Source: Cupriavidus basilensis (lineage in GTDB: Bacteria > Pseudomonadota > Gammaproteobacteria > Burkholderiales > Burkholderiaceae). From it: a stretch of DNA of 64,000 bases. The translations under genes were made by a program, and so were the position numbers. Below are positions 30,013 to 36,941 of this stretch, piece by piece. Position 1 is the first letter of the stretch, and every line of letters starts with the position of its first letter. The stretch lies in assembly GCF_000832305.1 (NCBI RefSeq), contig NZ_CP010536.1:1-64000 (forward strand). The letters run 5' to 3'. The notes below the pieces were generated by a model. The model saw only the letters and a program-made list of their open reading frames with translations, searched no databases and had not been told where the DNA came from.

Positions 30013-30353
30013 TTCAATTGGGCTATTTAAGCTTTACTAGGTAAATTTAGCCTCGTTCGATGACCCGAACGGAGGTGTGAGCTGGCAGCGTGCGAGCAGT
30101 GGCCCTCTGCCGCGCGCGCCGGTGTTGGCTTAACTACTCGCGACACCTCGGCGTGGGCCAACCTATTCGCGCCGCACGACAACGAACGCACTTGCGACCT
30201 CTCTTTTGAGGGGGGGGCGTATGCGCTCGCGCCGAGAATTATCAGCCGCATTATGGACCATGCGAAGGGGCTTCTGCGCCCTACGGATCTGCGCTGTACC
30301 GCGAGGGCGCTTCGCAGAGCATCTCGACTGACATCTCAAACGAGGAGAAGCCT
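30013..30353. other. intergenic between divergent genes
   Basis: About 340 bp lie between the minus-strand regulator-like gene and the plus-strand small gene. The AT-rich part near 30020-30050 (TTTAAGCTTTACTAGGTAAATTTAG) probably contains the promoter of the minus-strand gene. No gene was supported. Confidence 0.4.
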
Positions 30354-30647
30354 TTGACCGCCCGCCAACGCCACCCCCGCAGTGCCGCCGAAGCACGAGA
30401 GGCAGCCACCGAAGCCAAGCTGATCGCTGAGCCCCTCGCCCGGGCAGGCGAAACCACCCCAACCCACGAAACCATCCACCAATCCTGCCACGACCTCCTG
30501 CGCGTCAGCGCAGGCCTGGAATCCCTCCTGCTCCTGCTGGAGCTACAGGCCGACGAGCAAGCCGCCAACAACGGCTTGCATGCCCTGCTGGCGCCGCTAA
30601 AGCAGCAGCTGGACCAGGCAGTGAACCGCGTGCAAGCGCTGTACTAA
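30354..30647 (+). CDS. small conserved protein, copy 1 of a tandem pair
   Basis: The 97-aa product starts with TTG 30354 behind a GAGGAGAAG ribosome-binding site. It begins MTARQRHPRSAAEAREAATEA, and the second half is a Leu-rich amphipathic helix pair (HQSCHDLLRVSAGLESLLLLLELQ; APLKQQLDQAVNRVQALY). It is clearly paralogous to the gene at 30826, sharing the start, the S-A-A/T-A-A-EAREAA motif and the H-x-C-H-x-LLR region. The arrangement resembles small XAC0095-like proteins, but this is uncertain. Function unknown. Confidence 0.75.
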   Translation: MTARQRHPRSAAEAREAATEAKLIAEPLARAGETTPTHETIHQSCHDLLRVSAGLESLLLLLELQADEQAANNGLHALLAPLKQQLDQAVNRVQALY

Positions 30648-30825
30648 GCCACACCCGTTGCCCACACCTGCACCGCGGCCCGCACTGCCACAGGCGGTGG
30701 GGAGTCACACGCCTATCGAGGCAAGCACCCGCCGAACACCTCGTGCCAAGACGATGGCCGCCAACGCCGCACATCCACATGCCGATGCCCGAGATCGCCC
30801 CTCGATCACAAAACAGGAGCCACCC

Positions 30826-31176
30826 ATGACCGCCCGCCAACGTCGCCCGCGCACCGCTGCCGAAGCACGGGAAGCCGCCCTGGAAGCCAGGCCGATCGCC
30901 GCCCCCTTGCTGCCGAGCAACGATCCCGGTCCGAGCCACGAGGCTACCCACCAAGGCTGCCACGAACTGCTGCGCATCCGCGCGCATCTGGAATCTGTCA
31001 TCTCGCTGCTGAACCTGCACGCGGGCGATAGCCGGCTGCATGTCTTGCTGATGCCGCTAAGGCAGCAGCTGGATCAGGCATTGGGCCGGTGCGGGCGCTG
31101 TACCCGGGCCTGCGGGGCTCGTTCGCGATCCGCGCCCGCGTTGCAGGTTGCCAATGATGCGGGGCGGATCGAGTAG
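30826..31176 (+). CDS. small conserved protein, copy 2 of a tandem pair
   Basis: The 116-aa product starts at ATG 30826 after an AGGAG site. It begins MTARQRRPRTAAEAREAALEA and continues with HQGCHELLRIRAHLESVISLL and LMPLRQQLDQALG, matching the upstream paralogue at most positions. After QALG the C terminus differs (CGRCTRACGARSRSAP), which looks like a frameshifted or replaced tail compared with VNRVQALY in copy 1. The pair is separated by about 180 bp. Function unknown. Confidence 0.65.
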   Translation: MTARQRRPRTAAEAREAALEARPIAAPLLPSNDPGPSHEATHQGCHELLRIRAHLESVISLLNLHAGDSRLHVLLMPLRQQLDQALGRCGRCTRACGARSRSAPALQVANDAGRIE

Positions 31177-31382
31177 CCGGGAAGCCGAGCGAAGACCGCC
31201 GCCGCTTTGCGCAGCATCCGGATGAGAATCCGCCTGCCAACTTCATGGCGCATTCCCGTTCACTAAGGGAATTTTCTTCGCGTTTTTGCAGAAACTTCCC
31301 AAAGCCGATCACGCGATCCGTGGGCACATTGGCAGGGTGTCCGACCACTTTGCGTGTCGGCGAGCTGACAGTGGAGCAATAC

Positions 31383-32333
31383 ATGCACGATATGCGAGAA
31401 GCCCTGAAACATCGCGACAAGACCGGCACAGGCGGGGTGCTGATTTCCACGGTGACCGGCGTTACGCATCACGGTGTCGCCGTCGCGGCGGAGGGCGACC
31501 ACGCTACCTGTCCAGCTTGCAAGGTGGGTGGCCCGGTGATGAACGACGCCTATCCGCAGTTCACGCTCATGGACGGGCGCCAGATTCTGGTGCGGGGCGC
31601 CAGGGTGATGTGCCAATGCGCGGACAAGCCACTGGTCATTCCGTCACAGCGGGATTTCATCATTCAGGTGAACCCGGGAGGCCGCATCCAGCCTTCGGCT
31701 GCGCCAGGCACTTACGCACCCAGCGCCGCTGAGAAGCTGTCTGCCGTGCCAAGCCGCTTCGTGGATGATCCGGAGCGGATCTGTGCGAGCATGAGCAACG
31801 CGGAGTTTGGCAGCCTCGTTCTCAGGCTCCGCGACGTGGCTGTACTGCGCTGCGGCAAGCGGTTGGTGGAGCTTCGACGGTGGGGCCATGCGGATCGGGC
31901 GCGAGTCGAGACGTGGTTTGGCGTATCCGATGAAAGGGTCCGCCAACGCCTGCTTGAGGGAATTCCCCGTATCGAGTCGATCCTCCGGAGTCTGACCGCC
32001 GACAACTTTGTTCGATACTCCGACGAGACGATGGAGTACATCGGTTGCACGCCTAAAACTCGCAACAATCCGGAACTCGCGGCTGCCGTTTGCGCTCCCG
32101 ATACGAAGACGCACACCATCGCCATTGCACTGAAATTCTGCGGCTTATCGCCCTACTCCGACAGCGTGGACTCGCAGTTACTAACGCTTGTCCATGAGGT
32201 TTCCCACTTCCAGGATGCGATGGCGACCGAGGATCCTTTCTATCCGCTATTCAGAGCAAAGCGGGAGGCCGCGGCAAAGAATCCCAGGTGTATTGAGAAT
32301 GCAGATAACGTGGCCGCCTATGTCATTGTCTAA
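31383..32333 (+). CDS. PAAR-domain protein with M35-type metallopeptidase (T6SS effector candidate)
   Basis: The 316-aa protein, from ATG 31383 behind a GGAG site, has an N-terminal PAAR-like domain (GVAVAAEGDHATCPACKVGG to VMCQCADKPLVI). PAAR proteins sharpen the type VI secretion spike and carry effectors. The C-terminal domain has a zinc-peptidase site HEVSH (271-275), a downstream Asp in TEDPFY (D284), and NADNVAAY near the end. This is the pattern of M35/deuterolysin-type lysine endopeptidases. It overlaps the next gene by 14 bp, which encodes a secreted protein and could be the immunity partner. No other T6SS gene is present in the window, so it is probably an orphan effector module. 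Confidence 0.87.
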   Translation: MHDMREALKHRDKTGTGGVLISTVTGVTHHGVAVAAEGDHATCPACKVGGPVMNDAYPQFTLMDGRQILVRGARVMCQCADKPLVIPSQRDFIIQVNPGGRIQPSAAPGTYAPSAAEKLSAVPSRFVDDPERICASMSNAEFGSLVLRLRDVAVLRCGKRLVELRRWGHADRARVETWFGVSDERVRQRLLEGIPRIESILRSLTADNFVRYSDETMEYIGCTPKTRNNPELAAAVCAPDTKTHTIAIALKFCGLSPYSDSVDSQLLTLVHEVSHFQDAMATEDPFYPLFRAKREAAAKNPRCIENADNVAAYVIV

Positions 32334-32760
32334 GTACATCCGCAGCGTTGCTGCAGCGGCTGCAATCCTTGCGCAGCCCGCGCTGGCGTGCAGCTTCGAC
32401 ATTTCCTTCAACAGCAATTTCGAGCCCGGTGCGGATCGCCTGCCGGCTTCGGAAGTTCGCAGATTGGCGGAGTGGATGATCGACGACCCGGCAGCCTTTG
32501 AGAACAAGAAGGAGTTTCACATTCTCGTCTACGAGGCCCCCACCGTTGGTGTCAGCAATGCGCTCGCACGCAAGCGCGTATCTCACCTGGCGCATTGGCT
32601 GACGACCTTTGGTGTGCCGGTGAGCATGATTTCCATGGAGATCCCCCGCTACAAGCCTGGCAAGTCGGCGGAGCCACCGAACTTTGCGCATATCAATTTC
32701 ATGCCGGGGTGCCCGCACCCTTGCTGTCCAGGCCCGGAACCGACCTCGCAGATTCGGTAG
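32320..32760 (+). CDS. periplasmic OmpA-like protein, possible immunity to the M35 effector
   Basis: The 146-aa product begins MSLSKYIRSVAAAAAILAQPALACS, a signal peptide with cleavage after ALA; the Cys just after it could permit lipidation. The mature part reads ISFNSNFEPGADRLPASEVRRLAEWM, followed by SNALARKRVSHLAHWLTTFGVP. That fits the fold of OmpA-like peptidoglycan-binding domains (F-x-S...L..., ALARKR...L...GV). The start lies inside the effector gene (14-bp overlap), as is common for effector-immunity pairs. A periplasmic immunity protein would fit an effector that acts in the periplasm. The role is inference. Confidence 0.75.
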   Translation: MSLSKYIRSVAAAAAILAQPALACSFDISFNSNFEPGADRLPASEVRRLAEWMIDDPAAFENKKEFHILVYEAPTVGVSNALARKRVSHLAHWLTTFGVPVSMISMEIPRYKPGKSAEPPNFAHINFMPGCPHPCCPGPEPTSQIR

Positions 32761-32811
32761 GCGTGCGCCGGATGACGTCTGCCTGTCCGGCAGCCTGTTG
32801 TCAAACGGCGG

Positions 32812-32865
32812 GCTGCGGCAAAGAACCCGCAGTGCATCGAGAATGCTGATGGCGTGGCTGCCTAA
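32812..32865 (+). pseudogene. remnant of an M35-effector 3' end
   Basis: The short stretch encodes AAAKNPQCIENADGVAA then a stop. It closely matches the effector C-terminus AAAKNPRCIENADNVAAY at about 32274-32323. It lies about 50 bp after the immunity-like gene. It is the leftover of a second copy of the effector gene, indicating past duplication or cassette exchange here. Confidence 0.7.
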
Positions 32866-33230
32866 GGTTTGGCGCGCATGTTCTTCATCTGCCCTTTTTC
32901 CCCGCACCTGTCGATGTGAACCTGCCTCAGTTTCGCTGGCGATATCTGCGGCATGTCGTATGCAATGTTGGTCGCCTCGGTGGCCGTGGAGAGAAAGATC
33001 GGGTCGCCCTCGCCGACCTGGCTCAGTTGCTTCAGAACATCTTGCCTGGGCACGCCCGTATCGCGCTGTTGAGCGGCCATGAAAAGAAGGTCGGCTACGC
33101 ACTGGCAGACCGACATCCTTTGCGCCTTGCTGACGTCGCCTTGGCTCGCTGGCGTTTGCGCATAGGCTGCGGCAGCGGCAAACAGGGCAACGGCCGCAAT
33201 CATTGCGGCTCGTACCGCTTGGTGATGCAT
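32862..33230 (-). CDS. small secreted protein of unknown function
   Basis: The 122-aa product has a signal peptide (MIAAVALFAAAAAYA, cleavage before QTPASQ). The mature part has the Cys pattern VCQCVADLL and, near the end, VHIDRCGEKG. It is probably exported to the periplasm with one or two disulfides. It is convergent with the M35 effector module. No named family is recognised. A second immunity or adaptor function for the effector is conceivable but unproven. Confidence 0.65.
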   Translation of the reverse strand: MHHQAVRAAMIAAVALFAAAAAYAQTPASQGDVSKAQRMSVCQCVADLLFMAAQQRDTGVPRQDVLKQLSQVGEGDPIFLSTATEATNIAYDMPQISPAKLRQVHIDRCGEKGQMKNMRAKP

Positions 33231-33717
33231 ATTGTTTTGCCCCCTCTTCTGTTGAGGTGGTCTGGGTCTGTCACGCTGGCTCGGCGCTTCTGAACATTAT
33301 TCCCTTGTGCGGGAGGCGATCTGTGTGGCGCCGAACCTTCGGCGTCGCTTTCTACGCTCAAGCCCCATGCAAGGCTGGGTTATTCGATTCCGCCAGGCAG
33401 GACCTGGCTTTGCAGCGCACGTTGCGACGGCGCGTGCCATGTGGTCACGGGCGAGAAAACCTGGATCTCCAGCAGCGCCCTCGACAATGTCGATCACCAC
33501 CAGCTCGACGCAAGCTGGCGCCGCGTGGCCGCCGAGCCAGGCAAGGCCGGCCTGCTGCGCGCACGCGTGCCGGCAGCCGGCTATCCATGCCGAAAAATAC
33601 CGAAGCGCCGGGAGTTCGATGGGGAAACGAATGCCTGTGAGCAGGTCTGTGCGTGAAGCACCGGGCGCCCTGCGTGCCGCAATCGGCCCGAGGGGCTATT
33701 GAAAAAGTGCAGCTAAA
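33231..33717. other. intergenic with a gene fragment
   Basis: About 490 bp. A plus-strand frame (33441-33656) encodes VTGEKTWISSSALDNVDHHQLDASW and ends RREFDGETNACEQVCA. It has good coding composition but no start with a ribosome-binding site and no recognised family, so it is probably a fragment. Confidence 0.35.
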
Positions 33718-33744
33718 AACATATTTAGCTATTTTTCATGGTTA

Positions 33745-33754
33745 GCTGTACAGC
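33745..33754. promoter_or_regulatory. operator-like palindrome 1 upstream of abiEi
   Basis: GCTGTACAGC is a perfect palindrome followed by AAAA. It shares the core GCTG-y-ACAGCAAA with the second site at 33797-33812. AbiEi antitoxins of characterised systems bind two inverted repeats in their own promoter, so these are good candidates for autoregulation. Confidence 0.55.
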
Positions 33755-33796
33755 AAAACAATAAATAATAGCTAAACTAGGTGCGAGCCAAACCAT

Positions 33797-33812
33797 TTTG
33801 CTGCACAGCAAA
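33797..33812. promoter_or_regulatory. operator-like palindrome 2 upstream of abiEi
   Basis: TTTGCTG-CA-CAGCAAA is an inverted repeat with 7-bp arms, ending 5 bp before the abiEi start. Together with the first palindrome it frames an AT-rich promoter-like segment (ATAAATAATAGC). Confidence 0.6.
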
Positions 33813-33817
33813 TTCAC

Positions 33818-34903
33818 ATGAATTCCGATTTCACCGAGTCGTTGATAGCGCGGTTTGTCGAAGCGTTCGAAGGCGCCACCGAAAAACGGCTGTCTGGGCA
33901 ACGGTGCACAGAAGTACCGTTTCAGGCCCATGGGCGCCCTGGTCGGCTGGACCTGCTCGTGAGTGTGGAGGGTGCTGACCTTCGGCTCGCTGCCGAGATC
34001 CTGCGGGTAGGCTACCCGCGCGACATCCGGAATGCCGTGTGGCGGCTGGAGGAGTATCGACTGTCCCAGGAAGACGCGAGCAACACCGCCCTTTTCGTGA
34101 TTGCCGAGCAACTTAGCGCGGGGGCGCGGGAGATCTTGCGCGAGCGCAACATCGGCTACTTCGACGCCAGTGGAAGTTTGTACCTTAAGCACAAGGACTG
34201 GTTGATCAACATCGATCGCCTGGCGAAACCAGGTGCGCCCCGGCGCGCAGAATCGCTCTTCACTGGCGCGAGGGAGCAGGTCATCCATGCCCTGCTCCAT
34301 TCCCATCAGAAATGGCTGACCGGGCTTGAGATTGCCAGCCTCGCCGAAACCTCCGCCTACACGGTGTCGCTCACCTTGCAAGAATTGGAACGCCGGGAGT
34401 TGCTGGAGTCTAAAGGCAGTGGGCGAACGCTACGCCGGCGACTTGCACAGCCAGGTGTGCTGCTTGACTTGTGGGCCGACGCCTGGCGTGTTCGCAAGGA
34501 ACATAAAACACGCTGGTTCGCATACACCCACAACCCGAAGGCGATGCTTCTGGCTATCACCGACAAGCTGGAACGCGAGGCGCTGAGGGGCTGGGCATTC
34601 ACCAGCACCGCTGCGGCGAATGCTGTGTCACCGCTGCTTACGCACGTGGAGAGCGCCGAGATCATTGTTCCGCCTGGCAGCGCGCCCGACTACGCAAAGG
34701 CTCTGGGGTTGCAGGAGGTGGAGAAGGGCTCGAATGTCACCCTTATCGAGCGCAGTGGTGCGAGTTCCTTATTCACAGGAGAACACTCGGATGCTCCCTC
34801 GCACATGGCCAGCGCGTTCATCGTGTACCTGGACTTGTTGGACGGCCGCGGCCGCAACAAGGAACTTGCTTCGCAACTTCGCTCGGACATCCTGAAAATC
34901 TGA
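33818..34903 (+). CDS. abiEi: type IV antitoxin AbiEi
   Basis: The 361-aa protein is the antitoxin and transcriptional repressor of an AbiE system. It starts MNSDFTESLIARFVEAFEG. A winged-helix-like segment near residues 145-200 reads REQVIHALLHSHQKWLTGLEIASLAETSAYTVSLTLQELERRELL. The nuclease-like N-terminal part (HGRPGRLDLLV ... LAAEILRVGYPRDIRNAVWRLEEY) and the long C-terminal domain are as in larger AbiEi proteins. It ends 4 bp before the toxin gene, and two palindromes lie just upstream, consistent with negative autoregulation. In characterised AbiE systems the pair acts against phages by abortive infection. Confidence 0.85.
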   Translation: MNSDFTESLIARFVEAFEGATEKRLSGQRCTEVPFQAHGRPGRLDLLVSVEGADLRLAAEILRVGYPRDIRNAVWRLEEYRLSQEDASNTALFVIAEQLSAGAREILRERNIGYFDASGSLYLKHKDWLINIDRLAKPGAPRRAESLFTGAREQVIHALLHSHQKWLTGLEIASLAETSAYTVSLTLQELERRELLESKGSGRTLRRRLAQPGVLLDLWADAWRVRKEHKTRWFAYTHNPKAMLLAITDKLEREALRGWAFTSTAAANAVSPLLTHVESAEIIVPPGSAPDYAKALGLQEVEKGSNVTLIERSGASSLFTGEHSDAPSHMASAFIVYLDLLDGRGRNKELASQLRSDILKI

Positions 34904-34907
34904 CCTC

Positions 34908-35831
34908 ATGGCCTTCTCCAAACCGGCAAGCGCCGACGGTTACAACGCAGAACACACCCTCGCTTGCGAACGGGCATTGATCACCCTGCTCCGTGGGTTT
35001 GGCACCCTCAAGCCGACCTTGCGTCTGGTTGGCGGTCTTGTTCCGCGCTACCTCACGCCAGAGCAGCCGCCGGATGTGCCGGCTCACGCAGGCACCTCTG
35101 ATGTAGACATTGTTCTGAACTTGCAGGTGCTTGCCGCTGGCGATGCATACAGAGACTTGGCCAGGCAGTTGAAGGATTGGGGGTTTGCGAGGTATGTGAA
35201 CGCCAATGGCAAGCCCAGTAGCTGGCGCTGGCAGCGGCAGGTATCCGCGCACGAGTATGTGATGATCGAATTCCTGCGGGATACAAGCGAAGAATTGCCT
35301 GGTGGGAAGGTGGGTACTGTCGACGGTGAGGGCATCTCGGCGCTTGCCATCAATCATATCGGGATCGTCCATGATTGGTTTGCTCAACGAGAGATCACTG
35401 CTGAATTGCTTGACGGCGGCGGGGTCGCGACGGAGACGGTGCGCTACGCCGATGTGACGGCGTTCCTTGTCCTGAAAGCGCTGGCGTTTGATGATCGCGC
35501 AGAGAACAAGGATGCTGCGGATCTTGTGCACGTCATGCGCTACGCGGGTGACCTCGAATGGGTCGCGGAGCAATTCAGGTCGCGACGCGGCGAGGGCAAG
35601 CACGCAAACGCTGTGGATAGCGCTCTCGACGCATTGCGCCTGCGCTTCTGTGGCGCAGACGGCGTCGAGGGGCATTTGCGGGACGGCCCGGTAGCATGCG
35701 CGCGATTCATGTACGGCTCGGATGAGGATCTTTCCGAGACGCGCATTCTGGAGCAACGCCAGATATCAGGCATGGTCACGGAATTCCTGCGGCTTATTGA
35801 AGGCGGGCGCGATAGCGCTTCGCAAGCGTAG
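34908..35831 (+). CDS. abiEii: nucleotidyltransferase toxin AbiEii
   Basis: The 307-aa product has the nucleotidyltransferase core LVGGLVPRYL (GG at 42-43) followed by HAGTSDVDIVL (D65 and D67). This G-G-x9+-T-x-D-x-D pattern is typical of AbiEii/AbiGii toxins, several of which transfer nucleotides to tRNA acceptor ends. It starts 4 bp after the antitoxin stop, in the same operon. C-terminal residues LALRFCGADGVEG and AARF-like helices form the rest of the domain. Substrate specificity cannot be told from sequence. Confidence 0.87.
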   Translation: MAFSKPASADGYNAEHTLACERALITLLRGFGTLKPTLRLVGGLVPRYLTPEQPPDVPAHAGTSDVDIVLNLQVLAAGDAYRDLARQLKDWGFARYVNANGKPSSWRWQRQVSAHEYVMIEFLRDTSEELPGGKVGTVDGEGISALAINHIGIVHDWFAQREITAELLDGGGVATETVRYADVTAFLVLKALAFDDRAENKDAADLVHVMRYAGDLEWVAEQFRSRRGEGKHANAVDSALDALRLRFCGADGVEGHLRDGPVACARFMYGSDEDLSETRILEQRQISGMVTEFLRLIEGGRDSASQA

Positions 35832-36106
35832 CGATCGGCAGCAAGATCTCCGCCGGCAAAGACGAATCGCCCGAAGTTTCCATGGCCATCGTATTCGGAC
35901 CGGACAAACGTTGTCCAGTTGTGCGCCCGCACGCTGATCGAGCCCAGCCTATGCCGGCTACGGCATAAGCTGTAAACTCGGCGCGGCTTCGATCCCGAAG
36001 CCTGCCTGCGGGATGTGCCGGGCCGGATTGGTTGGCAACGGCGCACACAAACACGCTGACCTTGAAAACACGGGTTGGCGTGCCCAGCGCTGACAAAGGA
36101 AATGCA
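35832..36106. other. intergenic, nothing recognised
   Basis: About 275 bp between the AbiE toxin and a small membrane protein. An AAAGGA ribosome-binding site for the next gene lies at 36095-36100. No other feature could be supported. Confidence 0.4.
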
Positions 36107-36430
36107 ATGCCACGATCTACGTCCGACCCGGTCACCACGGGCCGTGCTCTGCTTGGCGTCGGATCGCTTCTGATCTTGATGGTGGGGGTGCTGCTCCTGG
36201 TGCTGCGGATCGCACAGCAGAACTACATGATGGCCCTTGGCGTGGTCTGGGTGGCCAACGGCCTGACCATGATCCTGCATGCGCTGTACTGGTGGCGCTA
36301 TGGCTTGTCCAGGCGCTGGAAGGTGGCGGTGGTCCTCCAGGGCTTGCTGACGATCGCGCCGCTGCTGCTCGGAGAGCACGGGCTGATCTTGATCTTCTTC
36401 ATGCTGGGCGGGGCGCTGCGCTTCTGGTAG
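36107..36430 (+). CDS. small integral membrane protein
   Basis: The 107-aa product starts at ATG 36107 after AAAGGA. It has about three to four membrane segments: LLGVGSLLILMVGVLLLVLRI, MMALGVVWVANGLTMILHALYWW, and VAVVLQGLLTIAPLLL with LILIFFMLGGAL. The loops are short with positive residues (YGLSRRWK). No family is recognised. It is followed closely by a small frameshifted gene. Confidence 0.7.
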   Translation: MPRSTSDPVTTGRALLGVGSLLILMVGVLLLVLRIAQQNYMMALGVVWVANGLTMILHALYWWRYGLSRRWKVAVVLQGLLTIAPLLLGEHGLILIFFMLGGALRFW

Positions 36431-36455
36431 CACCAGCTTTTACCGAGACGTCAGA

Positions 36456-36739
36456 ATGGGTATCGAATACAAGATCGTCGTTGACCTGCCGTCAGAAGAC
36501 ATCGCCGAGAAAATTCTCGATCGTGCGGGCGGCGGGGCAGGCACGAAGGGGCTTCCGGCTTCGAGTTCCGGTCGTCGGGGAATTCGGGAAGAATGCCCGA
36601 TGCCATTGCCAGCGTGGCGCCCTATGGATTCTATTTTTGCGGCTTCTCGGGTATCGATGGCCTGAGCGCTGAAGTGCTTGGCTTCATCGTTGGCGCCGCC
36701 GCCGCATACGGAAAGGTACTTGTGGAGGATCTTGAGTAA
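36456..36739 (+). pseudogene. small conserved gene with a frameshift
   Basis: The frame opens with MGIEYKIVVDLPSEDIAEKILDRAGG, and after about residue 27 the sensible continuation is in another frame: GFEFRSSGNSGRMPDA, APYGFYFCGFSGIDG and AYGKVLVEDLE, ending at TAA 36737-36739. The two parts together would give about 94 aa, a normal small globular protein. One net frame change in the GC-rich stretch 36525-36560 separates them. It is either a pseudogene or a sequencing indel. Confidence 0.65.
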
Positions 36740-36941
36740 CGCCGCTGCCGGGGCCGAATCCAGTGGCCTCGTGGCTTCCTGTCTGGTTGCGAGCGGCAGG
36801 TGTATTGATCCGTTAGAAAGTTCGGTGCTTCGGACTTTGTGTGAGTACGGCATGCGGTAGCGAGTGGCCAGCAGCAATACGCTGGTTTGCTCCCCTCTTC
36901 CATGAAATGGGAGAGGGGAGCTACGGTACGCCGGATTTGCC

